A DNA stretch of 64,000 bases from Flavihumibacter fluvii (GCF_018595675.2 NZ_CP092333.1:1884001-1948000), one strand, 5' to 3'; counted from the stretch's first letter, positions 35,780-45,170 are shown. The notes: generated by a model from the letters alone, not told the origin. Translations and numbers: made by a program.

Positions 35780-36972
35780 GCTTCCGGCTTGGTTTCAACC
35801 AGGATGGTTTGCTTCAGTTTCATGGGAACATCTGAAGGCATGTTTTTTTCCATTTTGACAGCAGGTTTCCAATCCGGCATCTGTTCGAGGGCATCCAGCA
35901 GGTATTCATTCAACTGGTCATTTCCGCCCTTCAGGATTTTAGGATTAAGGACCTTGCCATTTTTGTCAACGATAAATTCAACGAGGACATAGGCCGTATG
36001 CTGATCTTCTTTCAGGTAGGGTGCCAATTCCTTATTCAAGGATTTAAGGTAGTCCCGGAATGCATTCACACCACCCGGAAATTCAGGCAGCTTCTGAACT
36101 GTATTTGGAATATTCCCTTCATCGAATGGAACGGGTTTCCGAACCTTTTTAATAACGGGAGTAACTGCTACAAACTTTTTTTCCGAACCCGGCAAAGCAT
36201 TTTTTACTTCCTCATCCAACACATAACTACCCCGGCCGTTGACCATGATTACGGGTAATTTTTTATACTTCTCAAAATAATAATACACTTCTTTCAGGCT
36301 ACTGGCCAAAGCAGCATAATCTGCGAAATCCCGCACATACCTGTTGAGGTATTCAGCACTTCTTTTCACATTAAATTTCACCGGGAAAATGTGTACGGGA
36401 ATGAAATCCTGTCCATGCGCTTTAGCATAACTGGCCAGCAGGTACAATTCTTCAATCTGTGAATTGGTAATAGGAATACAACCTGTGGTTACACAACTGC
36501 CATGAATATAAATATCCCCCCCCGGCTGTATGGCATCGCTTAAAAAACGATCCGATGCATTGGGATAATTCAGGCCCAGCGACAAATGGTAAATACTCCG
36601 CGGGTTAAATTCGTTGATGTAATAAAACCCTTCAGGAACCTGGTAATCGCCTTCCATTCTTTTGGGGCCTAAGGTTCCGGCCATAGCACAAACTTTATAG
36701 GTCTTGAACAACCTGAAAGGTTCATCCTTTTCACCTTTCACCCAGACCTCAAGTTGGCTATCGTATTTAAATGACCGTATATACAGGTATTTCGCCGGCC
36801 ATTCAAGCCCTTTTTCCCTGAATTGTTTTACGAGGGAATCTTCACCTTTCTTAAAGTCGATGAGTCGGGAAACATTTCGCTGGAATCCAGCGATATCAGG
36901 ATGATAGGCGTTCTGCGCCATCAGGTTTGCCATTATAAGGCAGAGTAAAATAGGGAACAATATTTTTTTCAT
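35776..36972 (-). CDS. L,D-transpeptidase (YkuD) fused to a TonB-type C-terminal domain, exported
   Basis: 398 residues. A signal peptide (ILFPILLCLIMANLMAQ) precedes a YkuD catalytic domain with the L,D-transpeptidase signature IHGSCVTTGCIPI (His157, nucleophile Cys165, about 155-168). A linker rich in Lys/Pro leads to residues about 300-395, where PEFPGGVNAFRDYLKSLNKELAP and YVLVEFIVDKNGKVLNPKILKGGNDQLNEYLLDALEQMPDWKPA form a TonB C-terminal domain of Bacteroidota style. YkuD enzymes form 3-3 cross-links or attach proteins to peptidoglycan; the TonB-C part could bind outer-membrane protein strands. The usual (S/T)xGC(I/V)R arginine is replaced by Pro. Confidence 0.85.
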   Translation of the reverse strand: MKKILFPILLCLIMANLMAQNAYHPDIAGFQRNVSRLIDFKKGEDSLVKQFREKGLEWPAKYLYIRSFKYDSQLEVWVKGEKDEPFRLFKTYKVCAMAGTLGPKRMEGDYQVPEGFYYINEFNPRSIYHLSLGLNYPNASDRFLSDAIQPGGDIYIHGSCVTTGCIPITNSQIEELYLLASYAKAHGQDFIPVHIFPVKFNVKRSAEYLNRYVRDFADYAALASSLKEVYYYFEKYKKLPVIMVNGRGSYVLDEEVKNALPGSEKKFVAVTPVIKKVRKPVPFDEGNIPNTVQKLPEFPGGVNAFRDYLKSLNKELAPYLKEDQHTAYVLVEFIVDKNGKVLNPKILKGGNDQLNEYLLDALEQMPDWKPAVKMEKNMPSDVPMKLKQTILVETKPEA

Positions 36973-37047
36973 GGTACAACCCCGACAACACTAAAATAGT
37001 ACAAACATTTGGAATACTAAACTCTTTGGGCTTTGTTAACGCAGGAT

Positions 37048-38178
37048 TTACAAATTCCCCCGCATTTCCTGCTCTCTTTCAATGGCTTCGAACAGCGCCT
37101 TAAAATTTCCCTTACCAAAACTTTTCGCCCCTTTACGCTGAATGATTTCAAAAAACAGGGTTGGCCGGTCTTCAACGGGTTTGGTAAAGATCTGCAGCAA
37201 ATACCCCTCTTCATCACGGTCTACCAATATACCCAGGTGTTTTAGTGGTGCCAGGTCCTCATCGATCTCACCCACCCTTTGGAGCAGGTCATCATAGTAG
37301 GATGCCGGCACTTTCAGGAATTCCACTCCCCTGTTTTGCAGATCGGTCACGGTTTCAATGATGTTGTTGGTAGCCAGGGCAACGTGCTGGCAGCCCTCCC
37401 CATTATAGAAGTCGAGGTATTCTTCCACCTGGCTTTTCTTTTTCCCTTCAGCAGGTTCATTGATAGGGAATTTCACATAGCCGTTGCCGTTACTCATTAC
37501 CTTGCTCATCAGTGCAGAGTATTCGGTGGAAATATCCTTATCATCAAAGCTCAGGATATTTTTGAAGCCCATAATATGCTCATAAAAGCCCACCCATTTT
37601 TCCATCTGGTGCCAGCCAACATTACCCACACAATGGTCTACATATAAAAGTCCGGTTGCCGGTGGATTATATGTACTCTTCCACTCCCGGTAACCTGGCA
37701 GGAATGCACCATGATAATTTTTGCGTTCAATGAACAGGTGGACCGTATCGCCGTAGGTATGGATGCCACTGGAGACCAGTTCACCATGCTCATCCTTTAG
37801 CAGCAAGGGTTCCTGGTAACTGGTAGCACCCCGGCTGGTGGTTTCCATCCAGGCTTTCCTGGCATCATCCACGCAAAGGGCCAGTATTTTGACGCCATCC
37901 CCATGTTTATAAATATGGTCGGCGATTTCATTGCCTGGCCTTAAAGGGGTGGTAAAAACAAAAGTCAGCTTGTTCTGGCGAACGGCATAACTGGCTATCT
38001 CTTTCCTGCCGGTCTCCGGACCGGCATAGGCCAGGCTTTGGAAGCCAAAGGCTGTTTTATAAAAATGCGCCGCCTGTTTGGCATTGCCAACATAAAATTC
38101 TACATAATCAGTGCCCTCGAGTGGCAGGAAATCGGTTAGGGCATGCTGTTGCAGCCGGGAAGATGTATTGGGGGACAT
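37048..38178 (-). CDS. hpd: 4-hydroxyphenylpyruvate dioxygenase
   Basis: 376 residues, two vicinal-oxygen-chelate domains. The non-heme iron ligands stand in VDHCVGNV (His182), GCQHVALATNN (His265) and LFFEIIQRKG (Glu344), the last being the family signature near the C-terminus. It converts 4-hydroxyphenylpyruvate to homogentisate in tyrosine breakdown, in the cytoplasm. No homogentisate dioxygenase is next to it. The gene is preceded by about 70 bp of 7-nt repeats and a 33-codon leader frame, with a TATCTTTG box at 38334-38341. Confidence 0.95.
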   Translation of the reverse strand: MSPNTSSRLQQHALTDFLPLEGTDYVEFYVGNAKQAAHFYKTAFGFQSLAYAGPETGRKEIASYAVRQNKLTFVFTTPLRPGNEIADHIYKHGDGVKILALCVDDARKAWMETTSRGATSYQEPLLLKDEHGELVSSGIHTYGDTVHLFIERKNYHGAFLPGYREWKSTYNPPATGLLYVDHCVGNVGWHQMEKWVGFYEHIMGFKNILSFDDKDISTEYSALMSKVMSNGNGYVKFPINEPAEGKKKSQVEEYLDFYNGEGCQHVALATNNIIETVTDLQNRGVEFLKVPASYYDDLLQRVGEIDEDLAPLKHLGILVDRDEEGYLLQIFTKPVEDRPTLFFEIIQRKGAKSFGKGNFKALFEAIEREQEMRGNL

Positions 38179-38186
38179 GAGGGAAG

Positions 38187-38249
38187 AGGTGAATGGGTGA
38201 ATGGTGAATGGTGAATAGGTGAAAGGCTTACAGCTTACTGCTTCCTGCC
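38187..38249. repeat. two abutting heptanucleotide repeat blocks upstream of hpd
   Basis: On the plus strand (GGTGAAT)n-type units occupy 38187-38226 and are followed at once by GCTTACA GCTTACT GCTTCCT (38226-38246). Thus both repeat families of the window, the GGTGAAT type (also 31495) and the AGCAGTn type (also 24644 and 26433), meet here, in what would be the hpd mRNA leader. Confidence 0.8.
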
Positions 38250-38329
38250 CACATAGCCAGCGACTCCATCAGCAAACAGTACTGGTGGCGTTGATCGGGG
38301 AACAACTTATGCGGATAATCGGGGACCAT
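38228..38329 (-). CDS. possible 33-aa leader ORF upstream of hpd
   Basis: ATG at 38329 lies 4 bp after the TATCTTTG box (minus strand) and begins MVPDYPHKLFPDQRHQY; the stop is supplied by the heptanucleotide repeat. The protein end (AGSSKL) strikingly resembles the end of the hypothetical protein at 24.67 kb (AGSSEQ), because both are encoded by the same repeat. It is either a short real gene co-transcribed with hpd or a chance frame. No attenuation pattern (runs of Tyr or Phe codons) is seen. Confidence 0.35.
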   Translation of the reverse strand: MVPDYPHKLFPDQRHQYCLLMESLAMWAGSSKL

Positions 38330-38333
38330 TTTA

Positions 38334-38341
38334 CAAAGATA
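38334..38341 (-). promoter_or_regulatory. TATCTTTG -7 box for the leader ORF/hpd transcript
   Basis: Exact TAnnTTTG match on the minus strand, divergent from the purK box 27 bp away. It would place the hpd transcript start about 155 bp upstream of hpd. Confidence 0.5.
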
Positions 38342-38367
38342 GCATAGGACCACATTATTCTTCCCCG

Positions 38368-38375
38368 TATTTTTG
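38368..38375 (+). promoter_or_regulatory. TATTTTTG -7 box 4 bp before purK
   Basis: Exact TAnnTTTG match ending 4 bp before the purK ATG, predicting a near-leaderless mRNA. Confidence 0.5.
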
Positions 38376-38379
38376 TGCG

Positions 38380-39504
38380 ATGAAAAAAGTTGGTATTCTG
38401 GGTGGTGGACAATTAGGCCGGATGTTATTACAGGAAGCAGCAAACTACCCGGTAGAAACCTGGGTGATGGAAAATGACGGGGAGTGTCCCGCAGCGCACT
38501 TATGCCACCATTTCATCAAAGGCGATATACGCAACTTTGAAGATGTTTACCAGTTTGGGAAACAACTGGATGCCATTACCATAGAAATTGAATCCGTAAA
38601 TGTGGAAGCGCTGGAAAGGCTGGAACAGGAAGGGGTGAAAGTATATCCCAGGCCTGCTGCCCTGCGCATCATTAAAAATAAGATCCACCAGAAAGCATTC
38701 TATAAAGCCCAGGAGCTGCCAACAGCAGAATTCGTGGTGGTACAAAACAAGGCAGAACTGTCACAAAACAGGTCTTTCCTGCCAGCCGCGCAAAAACTGG
38801 GTGAAGGCGGCTATGATGGCAAAGGGGTTCAGCTGATCAATACACCCGATGAGCTTCACCTGGGGTTTGATGCACCCAGTGTGCTGGAAAAAAAAGTATC
38901 GATCAGTAAAGAGATCGCCATCATCGTAGCAATCGATAGCAAAGGGAAAACGGCCCAGTACCCGCCCGTTGAAATGGTCTTTGATCCCTACCTCAATTTA
39001 TTGGATTACCAGATCGCACCCGCCGATATCCCGGAAAAGACCTTGTGGCGCCTGGAAGCCATTGCCCGGAAACTGGCCCTGGCACTTGGTTCTCCCGGCA
39101 TCTTCGCCGTGGAACTTTTTATTGACACCAATGGCGAGGTACTGGTGAATGAGACCGCACCCCGGGTCCATAATAGCGGGCACCATACCATAGAAGGGCA
39201 TTTTTCCTCCCAATATGATATGCTTTGGCGCATTTTATTAGAGTACCCCCTGGGATCAACAGCAGCAATCCTACCCTCCTCCCTGGTAAACCTGATTGGC
39301 GAAAAAGGGTTCAGTGGTCCGGCTGTATACGATGGACTGGATGAAGTGCTGTCCATGGAAGACACCTTTGTACATTTGTACGGTAAAAAGGAAACCAGGC
39401 CGGGTAGAAAAATGGGGCATGTTACCATAATAGGAAAAGACAGGCATGACCTGGTCAGGAAAGCGCACCAGGTTAAAAGAGTTTTGCGTGTAATAAGTGC
39501 CTGA
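38380..39504 (+). CDS. purK: 5-(carboxyamino)imidazole ribonucleotide synthase
   Basis: 374 residues, ATP-grasp family. GILGGGQLGRML is the N-terminal Rossmann motif; KLGEGGYDGKGV is the ATP-grasp loop; EKKVSISKEIAIIVA, VELFIDTNGEVLVNETAPRVHNSGHHTIEG (metal/ADP site) and GHVTIIGKD follow. PurK carboxylates AIR at the amino group using ATP and bicarbonate; PurE then moves the carboxyl to carbon. purE lies in the same direction but 5.7 kb downstream, beyond a complete RND efflux operon. Cytoplasmic. Confidence 0.96.
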   Translation: MKKVGILGGGQLGRMLLQEAANYPVETWVMENDGECPAAHLCHHFIKGDIRNFEDVYQFGKQLDAITIEIESVNVEALERLEQEGVKVYPRPAALRIIKNKIHQKAFYKAQELPTAEFVVVQNKAELSQNRSFLPAAQKLGEGGYDGKGVQLINTPDELHLGFDAPSVLEKKVSISKEIAIIVAIDSKGKTAQYPPVEMVFDPYLNLLDYQIAPADIPEKTLWRLEAIARKLALALGSPGIFAVELFIDTNGEVLVNETAPRVHNSGHHTIEGHFSSQYDMLWRILLEYPLGSTAAILPSSLVNLIGEKGFSGPAVYDGLDEVLSMEDTFVHLYGKKETRPGRKMGHVTIIGKDRHDLVRKAHQVKRVLRVISA

Positions 39505-39632
39505 AAACAGGTTATTTTTTCCATTCATACACCCCCTGAACCATTCATATAAAGAATCCGCCAAATTGCATTTTCCCGGGGAAATCAAAAGACTGTAAGA
39601 ACATTCTCTTTTCTAAATCTGTTAATTTTACC

Positions 39633-39646
39633 ATTGTTGCAACAAT
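39633..39646. promoter_or_regulatory. 14-bp perfect palindrome upstream of the RND efflux operon
   Basis: ATTGTTGCAACAAT reads identically on both strands, 18 bp before the ATG of the adaptor gene, and overlaps TACCATTG, one base off the -7 consensus. Its position suits an operator for a TetR- or MarR-like repressor, but no regulator gene is adjacent. Confidence 0.5.
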
Positions 39647-39664
39647 AACCAAGCAAGTACGCAC

Positions 39665-40738
39665 ATGCGAATATTTACCTTCAGAACAGGATCCCTTTTC
39701 ATCCTTTTGACAGTCTTCATCATGACCTCCTGCGCCTCAAAAAAGGAGGAAAAAATAGCGGCCCCCATACCCGGAGCTGCACCAAAAGGCCAGGGCATGC
39801 CCACTAAAGTGGAAGGATTCCTCGTGAAACCCTCTGCTGTAAGTGAGAAACTGGAAGTTCCGGGCACTATCATCCCCTTTGAAGCAACAGAATTGCGGCC
39901 TGAAGTTTCAGGTCGGATCACCCAGCTGAATATCCGGGAGGGACAATCGGTGGCCAGGGGAACCCTGCTGGTCAAATTATATGATGAAGACCTGCAGGCA
40001 CAGTTGAAAAAATTACAGGTACAACTGGAGATCTATGATAAGACCGCCCAAAGGCAGGCAGAATTATTGAAGATTGATGGTATCAGCAAGCAGGAATATG
40101 ACCTGAGCGTGCTGCAGGTCAACAATATCAAGGCAGATATGGAACTCATCAGGACATCCATACAAAAGACCGAATTGCGGGCACCATTTTCAGGCCGCAT
40201 CGGATTGCGTAATATAAGTATGGGTGCTTATGTTACCCCACTAACCCTGATCACCAATATCAGGCAGGAAGACCAGTTGAAACTGGAATTCACTGTCCCG
40301 GAAAAATACAGCAGCAAGATCACCAGCGGTAAAATAGTGAATTTCACCGTGGAAGGCCTTTCAAAACCGATCCCTGCAAAAGTTATTGCCACCGAAGAAG
40401 CAGTTACAGAAGACACCAGGAGCCTTCGGGTGCGGGCTGTTGTCCAGGGAAAGGCCCCGCAACTGATTCCCGGTGCATTTGCAAAAGTCGCGCTTGATTT
40501 TGGCCAGGATAAAAATGCACTGATGATCCCTACACAGGCCGTTATCCCTCAGGCCCGTTACAAAAAAGTGATTGTATATAAAGGCGGTACCGCAGTTTTC
40601 GAAACGGTAACTACCGGGGTCCGGGACTCTACTTATATACAAATTATATCTGGTGTAACAGAAGGTGATACAGTGGTTATTACCGGATTGCTTTCCATTA
40701 AACCAGAGTCGAAACTGATTATTAGTAAAATGAATTAA
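39665..40738 (+). CDS. RND efflux periplasmic adaptor (membrane fusion protein), lipoprotein
   Basis: 357 residues. The signal ends VFIMTSCASKK (lipobox TSC). The adaptor order is lipoyl half (VPGTIIPFEATELRPEVSGRITQLNIREGQSVARGTLLVKL), a coiled-coil hairpin (about 105-165: LKKLQVQLEIYDKTAQRQAELLK), second lipoyl half (TELRAPFSGRIGLRNISMGAYV), beta-barrel and membrane-proximal domain. It links the inner-membrane pump to the outer-membrane channel. It is 4 bp from the pump gene, with a palindrome in front of the operon. Confidence 0.93.
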   Translation: MRIFTFRTGSLFILLTVFIMTSCASKKEEKIAAPIPGAAPKGQGMPTKVEGFLVKPSAVSEKLEVPGTIIPFEATELRPEVSGRITQLNIREGQSVARGTLLVKLYDEDLQAQLKKLQVQLEIYDKTAQRQAELLKIDGISKQEYDLSVLQVNNIKADMELIRTSIQKTELRAPFSGRIGLRNISMGAYVTPLTLITNIRQEDQLKLEFTVPEKYSSKITSGKIVNFTVEGLSKPIPAKVIATEEAVTEDTRSLRVRAVVQGKAPQLIPGAFAKVALDFGQDKNALMIPTQAVIPQARYKKVIVYKGGTAVFETVTTGVRDSTYIQIISGVTEGDTVVITGLLSIKPESKLIISKMN

Positions 40739-40742
40739 TATA

Positions 40743-43700
40743 ATGAATATTTCAGAACTAAGTCTTCGGCGGCCCGTCCTGGCGATTGTAATGAATATCA
40801 TTATAATCGTATTCGGCCTTATTGGGTATAAATTCCTGGGGATACGCGATTACCCGGCCATCGACCCCCCTATTGTGAATGTACGCACCTCATACCCTGG
40901 GGCCAATGCAGACATCATTGAATCACAGATCACCGAGCCGCTCGAAAAATCAATTAACGGAATTGCCGGTGTGAAAAACATTACTTCAGGCAGCAGCCAG
41001 GGTAATAGTAATATCACGGTTGAATTCGACCTGTCGGTTGACCTTGAAGCCGCAGCAAATGACGTAAGGGATAAAGTATCCCAGGCCGTCCGGTCCCTTC
41101 CCGACGACCTTGATGCGCCGCCAGTTGTTTCAAAAGCGGATGCCAGTTCGGATTTCATTTTGTCGATGACGGTGCAGAGCAATACCCGCAACCAGTTGCA
41201 GGTGACAGAGTATGCCACCAATAATTTGCTGGAAAGATTACAGACCATTCCCGGCGTGAGTGGCATCCAGATCTGGGGAGAAAAAAGGTATGCCATGCGG
41301 ATCTGGTTTGATCCTTCTAAGCTATCGGCCTACGGTTTAACACCAGGTGATGTACAGGTAGCCTTAAGGGCGCAGAACGTAGAACTGCCTTCCGGTAAAA
41401 TAGCCGGTAACGCTACGGAATTGTCCGTACGTACCTTCGGATTGTTGAATACTGAAGAAGAGTTCAACGACATCATCGTCAAAAATATCAATGGCGCTAA
41501 TATCCGGTTAAAAGATATTGGCGAAGCCGTACTGGGACCTGAGAACGAAGAAACCATATTAAAAGAAAGTGGCAAGCCGATGATCGCGCTGGCCATTATT
41601 CCCCAGCCAGGGTCCAACTATGTGGCCATCAGTGATGAGTTCTATAAGCGTTATGAGCAGATCAAAAAAGAAGTGCCTTCCGACTTAACGCTTGATATCG
41701 CCCTCGACCAAACCAAGTTCATCAAAAGGTCGATCCTTGAAGTAAAAGAGACACTGGTCATCGCCATCCTGCTGGTTATCCTGATCATCTACCTGTTCTT
41801 CCGCGACTGGATCATCGCCATCCGGCCATTGATCGATATTCCCGTATCCCTGATCGGTGCTTTCTTCATTATGTACCTCATGGGCTTCACCATCAATGTA
41901 CTAACCCTGCTGGCGATCGTACTGGCAACGGGACTTGTGGTGGATGATGGTATCGTGGTAACGGAAAATATCTTCAAGAAAATGGAAAAAGGGATGGACA
42001 AATGGCAGGCAGCAAAAGAAGGCTCCAAGGAAATCTACTTTGCGGTCATCGCTACCTCTATCACCCTTGCCGTGGTATTCCTGCCCATCGTCTTCCTGCA
42101 GGGCTTTGTGGGAAGGTTATTCCGCGAATTTGGAATCGTAGTGGCAGGTGCTGTATTGATTTCTGCATTTGTATCCCTGACTTTAACGCCGGTACTCAAT
42201 GTTAAGCTGACCAAAAAAGTACACAAACATTCCTGGTTCTATGTGAAAACAGAACCCTTCTTCAGCGGAATGGAAAACCTGTACCGGCGGACACTGACAG
42301 CGTTTATGCGTGTTCGTTGGATTTCCTTTATCATCATCGGTGCCTGTTTCGCGATCATTTACTTTATTGGTGGCAGCCTGCAATCAGAACTGGCGCCCAT
42401 GGAAGACCGAAGCCAGTTCCGTTTGGCCATCACCGCGCCTGAAGGAACTTCATTCGATTACATGGACAACTATATAGACCGCATCGGGAAGTTTGTCATG
42501 GATTCCGTTCCGGAAAAGAAAAGCATGTTGACTGTTACAGCGCCGGGCTTTACCGGTTCGGGTTCCGTGAATACCGGTTTTTTACGGATGCTGATGGTTG
42601 ACCCGGAGGAGCGCGTACGCAGCCAGCAGGAAGTGGTGGATATGGTGAGCCGCAATATGGGCCGCTTCAATGAAGGCCGGGCATTTGCCATCCAGGAACA
42701 AACCATCCAGGTAAACAGGAGGGGCGGATTACCGGTGCAGTTTGTTGTGCAGAACGTCAACTTTGACAAGATCAAGGAAGTATTGCCAAGATTTATTGAT
42801 GAAGCCAATAAAAACCCGGTCTTCCAGGGTGTTGACGTAGACCTGAAATTCAACAAACCGGAATTACGGGTGAATATCGACCGCCTGAAAGCCAGCCAGT
42901 TGGGTGTTTCCATTGAAGATGTATCCTCTACCCTGCAACTCGCCCTCAGTAACAGGCGGCTTGGCTATTTCAATAAAAATGGTAAACAGTACCAGGTGAT
43001 CGGACAGCTGGCACGCAATGACCGCGATGAGCCTACCGACCTGAAATCGGTATATGTCCGCAGCACTACCGGCCAGACCATTTCGCTCGACAATATTGTT
43101 TCTTTCGAAGAAGAAACCACGCCGCCCACCATTTACCATTACAACCGGTATAAATCAGCCACAATTTCAGCCGGACTTGCGCCCGGAAAAACCATTGGGG
43201 ATGGTATTAAGGAAATGGAAGGTATTGCTAAAAATGTGCTGGATGATAGTTTTACCACTTCGTTATCGGGTAATTCCCGAGACTTTGCCGAAAGCTCCAG
43301 CAACACCAGCTTTGCCTTTTTACTGGCGCTGGGACTTATTTTCCTGATACTTGCCGCCCAGTTTGAAAGTTTTATCGATCCGTTCATCATTATGATCACC
43401 GTTCCACTTGCATTGGCTGGGGCATTGTTTTCCTTGTGGATCTTTGACCAGACCCTGAACATTTTCTCCCAGATCGGGATGATCATGCTCATAGGACTTG
43501 TGACTAAAAATGGTATCCTGATCGTGGAATTTGCCAATAACAAACGTATTGAAGGAATGGGAAAAACACCAGCAGCCATTGACGCAGCAGTGAGCAGGCT
43601 GCGCCCCATCCTGATGACCAGCCTGGCCATGTCGCTGGGTGCCTTGCCACTCGCCTTGTCACTGGGTGCTGCCTCTACCAGCCGTATACCTTTGGGTATT

Positions 43701-43835
43701 GTTATCGTTGGTGGTATCATGTTCTCCCTGGTCCTAACCCTTTATGTAATTCCGGCCATCTACTCCTATCTTTCTTCCTCCAAGAAGGCCCATAGTGAGC
43801 TCGATGAAATCCAAACCATTGCGGTACCGGCCTAA
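40743..43835 (+). CDS. RND efflux transporter permease (AcrB/MexB-type, HAE1 family)
   Basis: 1030 residues, the normal length. The N-terminus MNISELSLRRPVLAIVMNIIIIVFGLIGYKFLGIRDYP precedes two periplasmic porter loops and twelve helices. Motif A-like GIVVDDGIVVTENI (about 405-418, in the form GLVVDDGIVV) carries the proton-relay aspartates of helix 4; FLPIVFLQGFVGRLFREFG is the next conserved block; RLRPILMTSLAMSLGALPLALSLGA is in the second half. It exports hydrophobic compounds by proton antiport as part of the tripartite pump with the flanking adaptor and TolC-like genes. Substrates are unknown. Confidence 0.95.
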   Translation: MNISELSLRRPVLAIVMNIIIIVFGLIGYKFLGIRDYPAIDPPIVNVRTSYPGANADIIESQITEPLEKSINGIAGVKNITSGSSQGNSNITVEFDLSVDLEAAANDVRDKVSQAVRSLPDDLDAPPVVSKADASSDFILSMTVQSNTRNQLQVTEYATNNLLERLQTIPGVSGIQIWGEKRYAMRIWFDPSKLSAYGLTPGDVQVALRAQNVELPSGKIAGNATELSVRTFGLLNTEEEFNDIIVKNINGANIRLKDIGEAVLGPENEETILKESGKPMIALAIIPQPGSNYVAISDEFYKRYEQIKKEVPSDLTLDIALDQTKFIKRSILEVKETLVIAILLVILIIYLFFRDWIIAIRPLIDIPVSLIGAFFIMYLMGFTINVLTLLAIVLATGLVVDDGIVVTENIFKKMEKGMDKWQAAKEGSKEIYFAVIATSITLAVVFLPIVFLQGFVGRLFREFGIVVAGAVLISAFVSLTLTPVLNVKLTKKVHKHSWFYVKTEPFFSGMENLYRRTLTAFMRVRWISFIIIGACFAIIYFIGGSLQSELAPMEDRSQFRLAITAPEGTSFDYMDNYIDRIGKFVMDSVPEKKSMLTVTAPGFTGSGSVNTGFLRMLMVDPEERVRSQQEVVDMVSRNMGRFNEGRAFAIQEQTIQVNRRGGLPVQFVVQNVNFDKIKEVLPRFIDEANKNPVFQGVDVDLKFNKPELRVNIDRLKASQLGVSIEDVSSTLQLALSNRRLGYFNKNGKQYQVIGQLARNDRDEPTDLKSVYVRSTTGQTISLDNIVSFEEETTPPTIYHYNRYKSATISAGLAPGKTIGDGIKEMEGIAKNVLDDSFTTSLSGNSRDFAESSSNTSFAFLLALGLIFLILAAQFESFIDPFIIMITVPLALAGALFSLWIFDQTLNIFSQIGMIMLIGLVTKNGILIVEFANNKRIEGMGKTPAAIDAAVSRLRPILMTSLAMSLGALPLALSLGAASTSRIPLGIVIVGGIMFSLVLTLYVIPAIYSYLSSSKKAHSELDEIQTIAVPA

Positions 43836-43844
43836 AATAACCAT

Positions 43845-45170
43845 ATGAGATCCAGAATAGGAATTGTTGCTTTTATTGTAGTCGTCTTTTGTAATTCGGT
43901 GCATGCACAGGAAAGAATATCCGTTGAACAAGCCATTGCAACAGCATTGGCCAATAACTATGATATAAGGCTGACAAAAAATGATTCCGTTTCCTACGCA
44001 ATAGATGAATCCTATTTATATACAGCCTTCCTGCCAACATTTAATGGTACGGCTACTAAATTGTATACCCGTAACCAGGAGACCAACGAATTCAAAGGCT
44101 TGCCCAACCGCACCGATACGGTGGGCATCTCAAAATCAAATTCCCTGACGGCGGGTGTCGCCATGAACTGGATTTTATTTGATGGTTTCAGGATGTATGC
44201 AGTGCGTGACCGGGTAAGGGAATTGGTAAAATATGGTGAGCTGGGTATCAAGGCCCAGGTAGCCAACAGTGTTGCAGAAGTGGTAGCCACTTATTACAAT
44301 ATCGTCAGGCAAAAACAACAGTTGAATGCTATTGTTGAACAAAAAACCATCAGTGAGGAAAGGGTAAAACTTGCTGATAAAAAACTCTCGGTGGGCCTAG
44401 GCGCCAAACCGGAATTGTTACAGGCCAAAGTGGACCTTAACGCCTATAATTCCGCCCAGTACACACAGAATACCCTTATCGCCGCATTGAAGGAAAAGCT
44501 GAACCAACTGATGGGCGTCGAAAAAGATATTAATTATGATGTTGTTGATAGTATTCCCATCAAGAAGGACCTTATCCTGGGTGATCTCCTGACCAATATC
44601 GACCAGACCAATCCGGACCTTCAATTATTCAGGAAGAATATCGAACTCTCTGAAATTGCGCTGCGAGAAGCGAAGGCCAATTATTATCCAAGGGTCAGCC
44701 TGGTGTCCAATTATAATTTCAACCGGACTAATAATACCCAGAATATTAACCCGTTTCAGTTGCCTTACCGGCAGGTTTCGGGACTATCAGGTGGCATTAC
44801 TGCAGCTATTCCGATCTTCAATGGATTTTCTGTGACCCGCCAGGTAAAACAAAGTAAGCTGACCATCCTGCAACAGCAACTCCTGTATGATAACCAGTCC
44901 ATGCAGGTTAACCTTGCCATTAAGAATGCTTTCAAGGATTATGAACTTCAAAAGCAAAACCTTATCCTGGAAGAGGAAAATATATTGCTGGCCAAAGAAA
45001 ACGTTGCCATTGCGCTGGAAAGATTCAAACAGGGCGTGAGTGTTTTCCTGGAACTCAGGGAAGCCCAGATCAGTTTAAATGATGCTTATAACCGTTTAAT
45101 CGCTGCCAGGTACAATGCAAAACTGGCTGAAATCCAGTTAATGCGTTTAAAGGGTGAAATAATCCGTTAA
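43845..45170 (+). CDS. TolC family outer membrane efflux protein
   Basis: 441 residues with a signal peptide ([17 protein letters not shown]). Two OEP repeats are visible: [23 protein letters not shown] at the start of the first and [48 protein letters not shown] at the start of the second, with long helices between. It forms the outer-membrane channel of the RND pump. Spacing to the pump gene is 9 bp, so this is the third gene of the operon, and purE follows after 31 bp. Confidence 0.93.
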   Translation: MRSRIGIVAFIVVVFCNSVHAQERISVEQAIATALANNYDIRLTKNDSVSYAIDESYLYTAFLPTFNGTATKLYTRNQETNEFKGLPNRTDTVGISKSNSLTAGVAMNWILFDGFRMYAVRDRVRELVKYGELGIKAQVANSVAEVVATYYNIVRQKQQLNAIVEQKTISEERVKLADKKLSVGLGAKPELLQAKVDLNAYNSAQYTQNTLIAALKEKLNQLMGVEKDINYDVVDSIPIKKDLILGDLLTNIDQTNPDLQLFRKNIELSEIALREAKANYYPRVSLVSNYNFNRTNNTQNINPFQLPYRQVSGLSGGITAAIPIFNGFSVTRQVKQSKLTILQQQLLYDNQSMQVNLAIKNAFKDYELQKQNLILEEENILLAKENVAIALERFKQGVSVFLELREAQISLNDAYNRLIAARYNAKLAEIQLMRLKGEIIR

